Assembly: GCF_017313105.1 (NCBI RefSeq)
Contig: NZ_JAFLND010000001.1
Location: 682,001-746,000 of the forward strand
Length of the DNA stretch: 64,000 bases
Source: [Muricauda] lutisoli (nom. illeg.)
GTDB lineage: Bacteria > Bacteroidota > Bacteroidia > Flavobacteriales > Flavobacteriaceae
Direction of reading: 5' to 3'
The first letter of the stretch is position 1. Every line of letters starts with the position of its first letter. The translations under genes and the position numbers were made by a program. A model generated the notes under the pieces. That model ran no database searches, was not told the origin of the DNA, and saw nothing but the letters and a program-made list of their open reading frames with translations. Positions 53,945 to 64,000 of the stretch are shown piece by piece.

Positions 53945-56344
53945 TTAAAATTTAAAGTTATAGGTTACCGATGGGATAATGCCAAATATAGAAGTCCGTA
54001 TGGCCTCGTTTCTTCCCGTATCTTCATTTTCCCTAAAATTAATGGATGCTGCATTTCTACGACTATAGGCATTGTAAATGCTGAACACCCATTCCGATTG
54101 TATTTTTTTACGTTTGTTGCGTTTAGGGGTTAAGATTGCGGAGATATCCAGTCGATGGTAGTCTGGTAGTCTTTCTTTGTTCCTTAGTCCATAGTAAGGA
54201 ACATTTACGCCTTCAAATTCAAATTGACCTATGGGATAATTGGTAGGTTGTCCTGTTTGATAGATGAAATTGGCATTAAAGCTCCATTTTTCATTCAACT
54301 CAAAACTTCCGTATAAGGATAGGTCATGTGTTTTGTCGTAAGGAGTACTGTACCAGTCGCCCAGATTGATCCCTGTTTCCAAATTGGAACGACCGGTATC
54401 AAAGTTTTGGGTTCGCCCCGGTGTCCTTTGTTCCGATCGGGACAGCGTATAGGCCAGCCAGCCCTGAAAGCGGCCTTGATTTTTTCTAATAAGAAGTTCC
54501 AGCCCATATGCTCTTGCCTGGCCATTCAATATGACTTGTTCGATGGCATTGTTGGCAATGAGGTTGGCCCCATCGATATAGTCTATCCTGTTTTGGATAT
54601 CCTTGTAAAAGACCTCTGCTTCCAAATTATATGCTCCGCTATTTATATTTCTGAAATAACCAAGGGCATATTGATCCAAAAGCTGTGGTTCAACAAAAGG
54701 CCCGCTGGGTGTCCAAACATCCAATGGAGTAGGGGAACTTGTATTGGAAAGCAGGTGAAGATATTGTGCCAATCGGGTATAACTGGCTTTAATGGAGTTG
54801 ATTTCTTTAAAGCTATAGGACATGGAAATCCGAGGTTCCAAATTGAAAAAGCTTTTGAGCGTATTGCTCCTTCCCGGATTGATCGTGTCAATGGGCTCAC
54901 CTTCTCGATACGTTAATGTAAAGGGGTCAAATTCGACAGGGTTGTCGTTTTCGTAAACGAAGAATTCGTCTTGTCCCAATCTGGCAAACTGACTTGCCCT
55001 TAATCCGTATTCAACACTTAAATTATCCGTGATTTGATGCTCAATATCTATATAGGCCGCATTCTCGTTGGCATATTTTTTTGTGAGTTGTTCTTCCACA
55101 ATTCCTGAATCTGGGCTGTTAGGAACGATTTTACCTGGATTAAATACATAGTAAATGCTGTTAATCCCATAGTTAAGCTGAAATCTATCGTTCAGGTAGT
55201 GTTTTAAATCGTATTTAACATTGAAGTTTTGGATTCCTGAATTCCACTCAAATCCAACAAAATCCAGCTCTAAGCCATAGTAATAATCTGAGTAGATCAG
55301 GGAAAGGTTGGAGAATAGCCTGTCGGAAAACAAATGGTTCCATCTAAAGTTCCCTACCGCATTCCCATACACATTTACAAATCTGTCACTAACATTAAAA
55401 AGGTCTCTTCCAAAGTAACCGGATAGGAAAACACTGTTGTTCTCGTTGATTTTATGGTTGATTTTGGTGTTTAAATCGTAGAAATAGGCTTTGTTGTTAA
55501 CATCGAACAATGGTAAAAATAAATGTGCGTAAGAGGCCCTGCCACCTACCAAAAAAGCGGTTCTGTCTTTTTGAATCGGTCCTTCGATCAACAATCGACT
55601 GGCCACAGCCCCGATTCCTCCATTTACTTTTAATTCTTTACTGTTTCCTTCTTTCTGAAAGATTTCAAGAACGGAAGAAACCCTACCTCCGTACCTTGCG
55701 GGAATACCACCCTTAAATAGTTTAACATCTTTTATGGCATCGGGATTAAAAACCGAAAAGAAACCGAATAGGTGGGAAGAGTTGAAGACGGTGGCTTCAT
55801 CCAATAAAATAAGGTTCTGGTCTACTGCTCCGCCCCTTACGTTAAATCCGGAAGATGCCTCTCCCGCACTTGTCACACCGGGCAAAAGGACCAAGGATTT
55901 TATGACATCCGCTTCGCCCAATACCACAGGGATTTGCTTGATGGTTTGGGAAGCCAGCGAGGTAACGCTCATTTGTGGTTTTCGAATATCCAATTTCTCC
56001 ACATCGTCGGTCACCACGACTTCTTGCAATTCTTCCGTTTTCTCCACAAGGTTAAAATCCAGCTTTAGGTTTTTATCAAGTGTAATGGTTTTTACAACTT
56101 CCTGGAAACCTAAATAACTAACAACCACTTGATATTCTCCTTCGGGAAGGGTGATGGAATAAAAACCGTATTCATTTGTGGTCGTTCCCGTTTTTAGTTC
56201 GGAGATGGCAATGGTTACGCCAATTAATGATTCGTTACTGGTAGCTTCGGAAACAGTACCGCTTAGTGTATGTTTTTCTTGGGCCTGTAATATGAAAAAA
56301 TGCCCAAACAGGGCTAGCAAAAATGCAAGATAATGTCTGGACAT
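53945..56344 (-). CDS. TonB-dependent receptor with carboxypeptidase-regulatory-like domain
   Basis: Outer-membrane active transporter of unknown substrate. The 799-residue protein has a signal peptide (LAFLLALFGHFFILQAQ), a CarboxypepD_reg-like domain (about 22-105, LSGTVSEATSNESLIGVTI), a plug with AGEASSGFNVRGGAVDQNLILLDEATVFNSSHLFGFFSVF and KLFKGGIPARYGGRVSSVLEI, and a beta-barrel ending PSVTYNFKF. The downstream DUF4249 gene forms the operon. There is no SusD-type partner and no nearby enzyme to hint at the ligand. Confidence 0.92.
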   Translation of the reverse strand: MSRHYLAFLLALFGHFFILQAQEKHTLSGTVSEATSNESLIGVTIAISELKTGTTTNEYGFYSITLPEGEYQVVVSYLGFQEVVKTITLDKNLKLDFNLVEKTEELQEVVVTDDVEKLDIRKPQMSVTSLASQTIKQIPVVLGEADVIKSLVLLPGVTSAGEASSGFNVRGGAVDQNLILLDEATVFNSSHLFGFFSVFNPDAIKDVKLFKGGIPARYGGRVSSVLEIFQKEGNSKELKVNGGIGAVASRLLIEGPIQKDRTAFLVGGRASYAHLFLPLFDVNNKAYFYDLNTKINHKINENNSVFLSGYFGRDLFNVSDRFVNVYGNAVGNFRWNHLFSDRLFSNLSLIYSDYYYGLELDFVGFEWNSGIQNFNVKYDLKHYLNDRFQLNYGINSIYYVFNPGKIVPNSPDSGIVEEQLTKKYANENAAYIDIEHQITDNLSVEYGLRASQFARLGQDEFFVYENDNPVEFDPFTLTYREGEPIDTINPGRSNTLKSFFNLEPRISMSYSFKEINSIKASYTRLAQYLHLLSNTSSPTPLDVWTPSGPFVEPQLLDQYALGYFRNINSGAYNLEAEVFYKDIQNRIDYIDGANLIANNAIEQVILNGQARAYGLELLIRKNQGRFQGWLAYTLSRSEQRTPGRTQNFDTGRSNLETGINLGDWYSTPYDKTHDLSLYGSFELNEKWSFNANFIYQTGQPTNYPIGQFEFEGVNVPYYGLRNKERLPDYHRLDISAILTPKRNKRKKIQSEWVFSIYNAYSRRNAASINFRENEDTGRNEAIRTSIFGIIPSVTYNFKF

Positions 56345-56430
56345 TTGATTGGTTTCTTTAAAAATACATATTTATGGAGTAGAGAAAAAATCTAAGTTGT
56401 GGCCACGGCATATTTTAACATATGGTGTTA

Positions 56431-56465
56431 TAAAAAAAAAGGCAGTCATTGATTTGACTGCCTTG
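56431..56465 (-). terminator. Intrinsic terminator of icd
   Basis: On the minus strand GGCAGTCA / TGACTGCC with a short loop is followed by nine T residues. It lies about 30 bp past the icd stop. Confidence 0.9.
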
Positions 56466-56491
56466 TTAAACTATTGATCTCTTGTGCTTGA

Positions 56492-58711
<2,220 letters not shown>

Positions 58712-58736
58712 TTATATGTATTTGTTTGAGCGATTG

Positions 58737-58744
58737 CAAATATA
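58737..58744 (-). promoter_or_regulatory. -7 promoter element of icd
   Basis: TATATTTG on the minus strand matches TAnnTTTG, 25 bp before the icd ATG. No convincing -33 TTG is present at the usual distance. Confidence 0.45.
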
Positions 58745-58811
58745 CGATTTATGGACGGTGAAGTATGGATGGAAATAACTAAAAGTGTGGGTTTTTAATG
58801 AGAATTTGTTA

Positions 58812-58855
58812 AAAAACAAAAGCCATATCTATGTTTTCACTTAGATATGGCTTTC
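58812..58855 (-). terminator. Minus-strand intrinsic terminator without an assigned gene
   Basis: On the minus strand AAAGCCATATCTA / TAGATATGGCTTT flanks a short loop and is followed by TTTGTTTTTT. On the plus strand the run after the stem is not T-rich, so the direction is minus. No annotated minus-strand gene ends just upstream, because rplS has its own terminator 430 bp earlier. Confidence 0.8.
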
Positions 58856-58938
58856 AGAATGGGATCAAGTTTTCTTTGCATTGCTACAAAACCAAACAAT
58901 CTGATGATTGCCCTTGAAACCCTTCGACGTTTACTCTG

Positions 58939-59055
58939 CTATGTTCTTAATTTTTCAACTAAACTACATTCTACAAAGTGTACTGTTGTATTCCTAAACT
59001 TTATCAAAACAGAAAATTGCTCTCCTGTTCGCACATAAAATTTATTATTTCTCAT
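58939..59055 (-). CDS. Possible 38-residue small protein
   Basis: The frame MRNNKFYVRTGEQFSVLIKF... begins at ATG 59055 and ends at TAG 58941-58939. An eight-codon frame (ATG ... TGA) ends overlapping its ATG, in a TGATG arrangement. After the TAG the same frame stays open for another 33 codons, rich in Lys and Arg, and stops at TGA 58839-58837 inside the terminator stem. No family recognised. It may be chance; the promoter and terminator around it are the main support. Confidence 0.2.
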   Translation of the reverse strand: MRNNKFYVRTGEQFSVLIKFRNTTVHFVECSLVEKLRT

Positions 59056-59207
59056 CAGGTTTCGCCGAAGCTACTCCTCATTTGAAATTCCTTTTGTGAT
59101 CAGTAGTGTTACCAATTAAAAGGGAATCCACAGTTTTAAAGAACGTCAACTTTAAATCGACACAATCGTGATGGTATCACTATCATATCTTCGACTAAAG
59201 TAGAACG

Positions 59208-59215
59208 CAAAACTA
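59208..59215 (-). promoter_or_regulatory. -7 promoter element of the unassigned minus-strand unit
   Basis: TAGTTTTG on the minus strand fits TAnnTTTG exactly. It would start a transcript near 59200, running about 390 bases to the terminator at 58812. No clear TTG is seen 17-23 bases upstream. Confidence 0.35.
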
Positions 59216-59285
59216 AAATTTGCAACTTTTTAAAACATTAAAAATCAACATGATATGAACCGAAGTTATTAACAATTGTTCATAA

Positions 59286-59312
59286 AAAAAGCACCCTTTT
59301 GAGGTGCTTTTT
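59286..59312. terminator. Intrinsic terminator of rplS
   Basis: AAAAAGCACC / GGTGCTTTTT with a seven-base loop and A/T tracts on both sides, about 20 bp beyond the rplS stop. Confidence 0.9.
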
Positions 59313-59332
59313 CCTGTTGTATGGAATATGGA

Positions 59333-59683
59333 TTATCCCTTAACTTCTTTGATACGGGCCTTTTTACCGGTAAGACCTCTAAAGTAGAAGATTCTAGATC
59401 TACGTACTTTACCTTTTTTGTTTACTTCAATTCTTTGCAAAGCAGGCATGTTTACCGGGAAAATTCTTTCCACACCTACAGTACCTGACATTTTGCGAAT
59501 GGTGAAAGTTTCGGTGGCACCGCTTCCTCTACGTTGTATCACTACACCCTTAAAGAACTGGGTACGCGTTTTTTCACCTTCCTTAATTTCGTAATAAACA
59601 GTGATGGTGTCACCAGCTGAAAATTTTGGAAATTCTTTTTTTGGAACAAATTCGTCTTCAACAAATTTTACTAAGGATTCCAT
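59333..59683 (-). CDS. rplS: 50S ribosomal protein L19
   Basis: Sits at the 30S-50S interface. The ATG at 59683 gives 116 residues (MESLVKFVEDEFVPKKEFPKF), the right length for bL19; the longer frame from 59782 adds a hydrophobic stretch that does not belong. The core FFKGVVIQRRGSGATETFTIRKMSGTVGVERIFPVNMPALQRIEV is typical. It lies downstream of trmD on the same strand, the usual trmD-rplS order, with 132 bp between. Confidence 0.97.
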   Translation of the reverse strand: MESLVKFVEDEFVPKKEFPKFSAGDTITVYYEIKEGEKTRTQFFKGVVIQRRGSGATETFTIRKMSGTVGVERIFPVNMPALQRIEVNKKGKVRRSRIFYFRGLTGKKARIKEVKG

Positions 59684-59815
59684 TTTTGTTTTTTTTAGTG
59701 TTTTTACAAGACCAACTTTCACGGATTTCGTCAGAGGTTGATTTTGAGATTGCAAAAGTAATGCAATATTTAGAAATAGCAAGCAGTTTTTTGGCGTTTT
59801 TGAATTTTGAGCGCC

Positions 59816-60499
59816 TTATTCCTCCAAAAGGTCGGGTCTTCTTTCTTGGGTCCGTTCCAAAGCCTTTTGTTCCCGCCATTTTTCAATCTTTGGGAAATTA
59901 CCGCTAAGCAGTATTTCTGGGACCTTAAGTCCTTTATAATCTGCAGGTCGCGTGTAAACGGGCGGGGCCAATAAATTATCTTGAAACGTATCTGTTAGGG
60001 CAGAGGTCTCATCGTTCAGAACACCTGGCAACAATCGAATTACGGCATCGCATAATATGGCGGCGGCCAATTCGCCTCCCGACAGTACATAATCACCAAT
60101 GGAAATCTCACGGGTAACGAACATATCCCTCACCCGTTGATCCACACCTTTATAATGTCCGCAGAGTATTATAATGTTCTTTTTCAGCGATATCTCGTTG
60201 GCCATGCCTTGATTAAGGGTATTGCCATCGGGTGTCATGTAAATGATTTCGTCGTAATCACGTTCCGACTTGAGCTTTGAAATGCATTTATCAATAGGTT
60301 CGACCATCATTACCATGCCGGCGCCACCGCCAAACTGGTAGTCGTCTACCTGCTTATAGTTGCCGATTGAAAAGTCTCTTAAATTATGAAGATGCACCTC
60401 GACCAGTCCCTTTTCGATAGCGCGTTTTAAAATGGATGCTTCAAACGGACTTTTTAAAAGTTCGGGCAGTACGGTGATAATGTCTATCCGCATGGACAT
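59816..60499 (-). CDS. trmD: tRNA (guanine-37-N1)-methyltransferase
   Basis: Methylates G37 next to the anticodon to prevent frameshifting. The 227-residue knotted SPOUT protein has [13 protein letters not shown] near the start (ATG at 60493 is an equally likely start two codons in), [14 protein letters not shown], the SAM-knot [33 protein letters not shown] and LLPGVL. The C-terminus ends [16 protein letters not shown], as in the family. It is upstream of rplS. Confidence 0.96.
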   Translation of the reverse strand: MSMRIDIITVLPELLKSPFEASILKRAIEKGLVEVHLHNLRDFSIGNYKQVDDYQFGGGAGMVMMVEPIDKCISKLKSERDYDEIIYMTPDGNTLNQGMANEISLKKNIIILCGHYKGVDQRVRDMFVTREISIGDYVLSGGELAAAILCDAVIRLLPGVLNDETSALTDTFQDNLLAPPVYTRPADYKGLKVPEILLSGNFPKIEKWREQKALERTQERRPDLLEE

Positions 60500-60554
60500 T
60501 GTTGCTGTCTATTGATTTGCCGCAAAAGTAAGGAATGCTAGCACAATTATGGCA

Positions 60555-60588
60555 TAAAAAAGAAAGGCTTCCTTTTTTTGGAAGCCTT
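60555..60588 (-). terminator. Intrinsic terminator after the coiled-coil membrane protein gene
   Basis: Minus-strand stem AAGGCTTCC / GGAAGCCTT with a short A-rich loop, followed by TCTTTTTT. It starts about 5 bp past the stop codon at 60594. Confidence 0.88.
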
Positions 60589-60593
60589 GATTC

Positions 60594-61205
60594 TTATTTT
60601 TTTTGTTTGTTCAGCTCATCCTGAAGCTGTCGGCTTATTTTCTGTTCCCGCTCCAAGGCTCTTCGCCTATGGTTCTGGTATTCTTCCTCCAGATCGGCAA
60701 GGGCGGATTTGGCCTGCTGTGTCAAGAAATTACTATTTCTAAACCTGTATATAAAGAACAATAACAGTAATAACAGTCCAAAAATAATGGACCACAATAT
60801 AAAGTTGTAGGTTCCTTTACTGATCATAGCACCAAAAAATGAGATACTATCCTTTTCTTCGGTAACCGCATTTAAGTTGTTGGTAGTTTCCTGCAACTTG
60901 TTATTAAGGTCTTCTATTTCAGCGTTGTTTGCGGAAATGGTGGAAGAAAGGTCTTTAATTGTCTTATTGGCTGTATCAAGGGAATCGAATATGTTGTTTT
61001 TGGTTTCGTACAGATCCGACAATTTGATTACCTCATAACGAATACCATTGGCCCGATAGTTTCCGGACTTTCTTTCCAACTCTTCAAATTGTCCTCTAAG
61101 GGTGTTGTCCGTTTCATCGGAGGACCCATCTTCTTGAGCTTGGATTGCCAAGGTCGGGATAAGTAAGGCTAAGACGAATAAAATGCGTAAATGCTTCATG
61201 TTCAA
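60594..61205 (-). CDS. Exported coiled-coil protein with one membrane segment
   Basis: Not recognised functionally. The 203-residue protein has a signal peptide (MKHLRILFVLALLIPTLAIQA; ATG 61199 is an alternative start), a coiled coil of about residues 65-120 (KTIKDLSSTISANNAEIEDLNNKLQETTNNL), one transmembrane span at about 132-152 (FILWSIIFGLLLLLLFFIY) and a basic cytoplasmic helix ending RQLQDELNKQKK. In relatives it keeps its place next to trmD, as far as I recall. It has its own promoter and terminator. Confidence 0.8.
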   Translation of the reverse strand: MNMKHLRILFVLALLIPTLAIQAQEDGSSDETDNTLRGQFEELERKSGNYRANGIRYEVIKLSDLYETKNNIFDSLDTANKTIKDLSSTISANNAEIEDLNNKLQETTNNLNAVTEEKDSISFFGAMISKGTYNFILWSIIFGLLLLLLFFIYRFRNSNFLTQQAKSALADLEEEYQNHRRRALEREQKISRQLQDELNKQKK

Positions 61206-61241
61206 TAATGTTCTCGTATTAAATTTAGATTAAGGGCGGGA

Positions 61242-61271
61242 CGAAATTACATCAATATACCAAATTTCAAA
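61242..61271 (-). promoter_or_regulatory. Candidate promoter of the coiled-coil protein gene
   Basis: On the minus strand TTTG (61271-61268), an 18-base spacer and TAATTTCG (61249-61242) approach the consensus, with one mismatch in the -7 box. The start codon is 37 bp downstream. Confidence 0.5.
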
Positions 61272-61307
61272 AAAAGAAAACAGGTTCTTTGAACAAATCG
61301 CACTCCA

Positions 61308-62756
61308 CTAATAATACGTATAACGCCTAACTTTCGCTATATATTTCGCCAAACGGATAACTTGATGGGAATATCCATACTCATTGTCATACCAAATATA
61401 GAGCACCACATTTTTTCCACCGGGAGCTACAATGGTCGCCTTGCTGTCATAAATCGAAGGCGCTGTGGCTCCTACGATATCGGAAGAGACCAATTCATTG
61501 CTCAATGCATATTTTATCTGCTCAACCAAATCTCCCTCCAAAGCGTACTTTTTAATTATGGTATCAATACTTTCTTTGGATGTCTTGTTCTTCACTTCCA
61601 AGTTTAGAATTGCCAAAGAACCATTGGGAACGGGGACCCTAATGGCATTGGAAGAAAGTTTTCCTTTTAAAGATGGTAATGCTTTGGCAACGGCCGAACC
61701 TGCTCCTGTTTCCGTTATTACCATATTGAGTGCCGCTGCACGCCCACGTCGGTACTTTTTGTGCATGTTGTCCACCAAGTTTTGATCATTGGTGTACGCG
61801 TGAATGGTTTCCAAGTGCCCTTTTTTAATTCCGAGCGAATCCTCTATTACTTTTAGGATAGGGGTAATGGCATTGGTGGTGCAAGAGGCTGCGGAATAGA
61901 TTTTGGTCTTGTCCGGGTCAAAGTCCTTGTGGTTTACACCGTGAACAATGTTGGGAACTTCTTTTCCGGGAGCGGTCAACAATACCTTGCTGGCACCTTT
62001 GGATTTTAAATGACGGGACAATTCCTTGTTATCCCTAAACGCACCGGTGTTATCTATTATTAAAGCATTGAAGATGCCATATTTGGTATAATCAATGTCT
62101 TCGGGTTGATTGGCACTAATAAACTTTACTGTTGTTCCATTAATGATGAGTGCTTGTTTTGCATCATCAATATCCACGGTACCCGTAAAAGGACCATGTA
62201 CCGAATCGGTTTTTAGCAAAGCGGCTCTTTTTTCCAGAACTTCTTTGTTCAATTCACCTCGGATTACAATGGCACGCAATCGTAACTGACTTCCGCGACC
62301 TGTTTTTGCCATTAGTTCCCTTGCTACCAAACGACCAATACGTCCGAAACCATAAAGGACCACATCTTTTGGTTTTATGGCTTTGGAAGATTGCGCGCCC
62401 TTCAGCTTATCAATAACAAATGCTTTCACATTAAGGTGGGAGTTCTCATTGGAATTGTACTCATAGGTCAATTTTCCTATATCCAACTTTGCTGGTGGCA
62501 GGTTAATATCGTTGATTGCCCTAAGGATTTCAACAGAATCAAAAATCGACATTGGTTTTTGTACAAATTCCCCCGCATATTCGTGCAGGTTAATGATATC
62601 GCTTACATTTTTATCGATGATCTGGTTTTTGAACAGGACCACTTCAATGGCCTTGTCGTACCATAGGTCGCTGATAATTTTTATGAATTCTGTAGTTGCT
62701 TTTCTTCTATCTGCCTGAAAGGCAAGCTCTTTTTCGTAAGATGAAATGTCACTCAT
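61308..62756 (-). CDS. gap: Glyceraldehyde-3-phosphate dehydrogenase, long form
   Basis: Phosphorylating dehydrogenase of glycolysis or gluconeogenesis. At 482 residues it is about 145 longer than a standard GAPDH. The extra part is an N-terminal helical region (1-130), followed by the dinucleotide loop GFGRIG (136-141) and the catalytic Cys292 in SAASCTTN; then GLETIHAYTNDQNLVDN-like KKGHLETIHAYTNDQNLVDN with the catalytic His, and WYDNEYGYSHQVIRLA. The usual Asp after the second nucleotide-binding strand is replaced here by Arg-rich sequence (IVIRGELN), which may favour NADP. A second, standard GAPDH probably exists elsewhere. Confidence 0.93.
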   Translation of the reverse strand: MSDISSYEKELAFQADRRKATTEFIKIISDLWYDKAIEVVLFKNQIIDKNVSDIINLHEYAGEFVQKPMSIFDSVEILRAINDINLPPAKLDIGKLTYEYNSNENSHLNVKAFVIDKLKGAQSSKAIKPKDVVLYGFGRIGRLVARELMAKTGRGSQLRLRAIVIRGELNKEVLEKRAALLKTDSVHGPFTGTVDIDDAKQALIINGTTVKFISANQPEDIDYTKYGIFNALIIDNTGAFRDNKELSRHLKSKGASKVLLTAPGKEVPNIVHGVNHKDFDPDKTKIYSAASCTTNAITPILKVIEDSLGIKKGHLETIHAYTNDQNLVDNMHKKYRRGRAAALNMVITETGAGSAVAKALPSLKGKLSSNAIRVPVPNGSLAILNLEVKNKTSKESIDTIIKKYALEGDLVEQIKYALSNELVSSDIVGATAPSIYDSKATIVAPGGKNVVLYIWYDNEYGYSHQVIRLAKYIAKVRRYTYY

Positions 62757-62837
62757 GGGTTGTGGTTGCGATTGTATCGTTTATTTTGCGGCTAAATTAT
62801 ATATTTCAAACGTTTTCGTAAAACATATTCGATATAA

Positions 62838-62871
62838 AAAAAGCGCCCTTTTTAAAGGCGCTTTTAAGTGT
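62838..62871 (-). terminator. Intrinsic terminator of the HtrA-like gene
   Basis: Minus-strand stem AAAGCGCC / GGCGCTTT with an A/T loop, followed by TTTTT. It lies about 20 bp past the protease stop codon. Confidence 0.88.
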
Positions 62872-62886
62872 TTTTTCAGCACTTTT

Positions 62887-64000
62887 TTACTGAAGTATCA
62901 TATGTTCCTTTTCACCATTTTCGTTGATCATGGTAAAACTGGTTCTGCCATATCTGGATAGTTGGCCAAAACGTTCCTTGGCATCATCAATATTATTGAT
63001 CGGCTCACCATCCAATTCCACAATGACCTTGTTCTCCAAACCGTATCTTGAATAGCTTTCAGGTACATTGGTAATTTTTACGCCTTTTGAGATTCCGAAT
63101 TTTTTTATATCGGCTTCGGATAAGTTTTTAACGGTAAATCCAGTGGAGGGCAAAACAACGCTAAGCTGTTTTTTAAGGACCACATTTTTAACGAGGCTTT
63201 TTCCGTCCCTGTTTAATGTAACCTCAACTTTATCCCCAGGTCTTTTGGATGAGAGATATCCAGAGAGCTCAGAAAATTTACTCACTTGGATGTTGTCTAT
63301 TTGCTTTATGATATCACCTTCCTTTAAACCGGCTTCATAAGCCCCGGACTCTTCTTCCACACTGGCAATATAAACTCCTTCCAGGTCATCTATTCCCATT
63401 TCGGTTGCAGCTTCTGGATTAAGGTCTCCGCCCCTGATTCCCAGAAGTCCTTTTTGAACATTGCCAAACTCCATAATATCCTCGACTACCTTTTTGGCAA
63501 TATTACTGGGCACTGCGAATGCATAACCAACATAAGAACCGGTCTGGGATGTTATAGCTGTATTGATACCGATAAGGTCACCGTTGGTGTTTACCAAGGC
63601 ACCACCACTGTTTCCAGGGTTTACGGCAGCATCGGTTTGTATAAAGGACTGTGATCTTCTTGGCGATAGCGACCTGGCTTTCGCACTTACGATCCCTGCC
63701 GTTACTGTAGACGTAAGATTGAAGGGGTTGCCTACCGCAAGTACCCATTCCCCGATTTTGGCATTGTCCGAATTACCGAAAGCCAAATAGGGAAGTGCTT
63801 CTTCTGTATCAATTTTTAATAGGGCGATATCGGAATCGGCATCGGTTCCAATGACTTCTGCCTCATAAGATTTATTGTTGTTCAAGGTCACTTCCAACTG
63901 ACTTGAGTTGGCGATAACGTGATTGTTGGTCACAATATACCCATCCGGAGAAATGATAACCCCGGAACCTGTCCCCACTTGAGGGGTTTGTTGACGTTCA
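62887..64000 (-). CDS. degP: DegP/HtrA (Do-family) periplasmic serine protease (5' end beyond window)
   Basis: Protease/chaperone that handles misfolded envelope proteins. The frame is open to the right window edge (first visible residues ERQQTPQVGTGSGV), so the signal peptide and part of the protease domain lie outside; 370 codons are present. The catalytic triad is intact in the visible part: His in VTNNHVI, Asp in DSDIALLKI, Ser in VNPGNSGGAL. One full PDZ domain follows (RGGDLNPEAATEMGI to LNRDGK), then a second, shorter PDZ-like region with VIVELDGEPINNIDDAKERF at the end. Full-length relatives have about 460 residues. Confidence 0.94.
   Translation of the reverse strand, partial: ERQQTPQVGTGSGVIISPDGYIVTNNHVIANSSQLEVTLNNNKSYEAEVIGTDADSDIALLKIDTEEALPYLAFGNSDNAKIGEWVLAVGNPFNLTSTVTAGIVSAKARSLSPRRSQSFIQTDAAVNPGNSGGALVNTNGDLIGINTAITSQTGSYVGYAFAVPSNIAKKVVEDIMEFGNVQKGLLGIRGGDLNPEAATEMGIDDLEGVYIASVEEESGAYEAGLKEGDIIKQIDNIQVSKFSELSGYLSSKRPGDKVEVTLNRDGKSLVKNVVLKKQLSVVLPSTGFTVKNLSEADIKKFGISKGVKITNVPESYSRYGLENKVIVELDGEPINNIDDAKERFGQLSRYGRTSFTMINENGEKEHMILQ

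Larger units (their letters stand above)
58712..59332. other. 621-bp gap with promoter- and terminator-like signals but no recognised gene
   Basis: On the minus strand the gap holds a -7 element TAGTTTTG (59215-59208), then about 350 bp without a known gene, then a terminator (58855-58812). The rplS terminator lies separately at 59286-59312. Checked by eye for tRNA, tmRNA (no resume tag or TPsiC arm), RNase P RNA (no GAGGAAAGTCC) and SRP RNA: none found. Only short frames exist; the best is 38 codons at 59055-58939. A small-protein gene or non-coding RNA is possible. Confidence 0.5.

Noticed and set aside
59041..59070. CTGATGAG and CGAAAC words on the minus strand, resembling a hammerhead ribozyme core
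   Set aside because: The two words are in the wrong order and only one base apart, so no stem II can form between them.

Overview
The window is a chromosomal stretch of a Bacteroidota bacterium, almost certainly a marine member of Flavobacteriaceae (something close to Muricauda/Allomuricauda is my best guess, not proven). The reasons are promoters of the TTG-N(17-23)-TAnnTTTG type, weak or absent Shine-Dalgarno sequences, type IX secretion (T9SS) signals, TonB-dependent receptors paired with DUF4249 lipoproteins, and a set of families largely confined to this group (DUF4252, DUF4294, DUF6090, DUF6095, DUF6495). About 60 genes are visible, two of them cut by the window ends (gnd at the left, a DegP/HtrA protease at the right). 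I found no tRNA, rRNA, CRISPR array, transposase or integrase.

Layout. 1-3.5 kb: oxidative pentose phosphate genes, gnd facing away from zwf-pgl. 3.5-5.7 kb: thioesterase, small membrane protein, rmuC. 5.8-11 kb: a cobalamin uptake locus, with a BtuF/BtuC/BtuD-like ABC operon on the minus strand and, divergently, a cobalamin riboswitch followed by a BtuB-like receptor. 11-15.8 kb: S41 peptidase lipoprotein, then an ECF sigma / anti-sigma-like / DUF4252 / DUF4252 group and an MscS channel. 15.9-20.9 kb: an accessory island bounded by two 96-bp direct repeats (93/96 identical), one of which includes the 3' end of purB. It carries two tandem 644-bp lipoprotein units (the second frameshifted at a G8 tract) and a large secreted alpha/beta-hydrolase with a T9SS sorting tail, also broken by a frameshift. 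20.9-36.8 kb: purB, a zinc-ligand-free sirtuin, penicillin acylase, peptidase, tRNA methyltransferase, alpha-amylase, DEAD-box helicase, rdgB. 36.9-44.1 kb: a fused SerB-SerA protein, rlmH, and a tight nadC-yihY-DUF2147-priA operon. 44.1-53 kb: LytTR regulator, rpsF-rpsR-rplI, hisS, M42 peptidase, GntP permease. 53-64 kb: DUF4249/TonB receptor pair, monomeric NADP isocitrate dehydrogenase, a possible unannotated minus-strand transcript at 58.8-59.2 kb, rplS, trmD, a long GAPDH and HtrA.

Most of the window is ordinary housekeeping DNA. Several convergent gene pairs have overlapping or abutting 3' ends. The places most worth a second look are the 4.9-kb repeat-flanked island with its secreted hydrolase and tandem lipoproteins, the unexplained transcription unit between icd and rplS, and the putative sigma-factor promoter at 12.6 kb.
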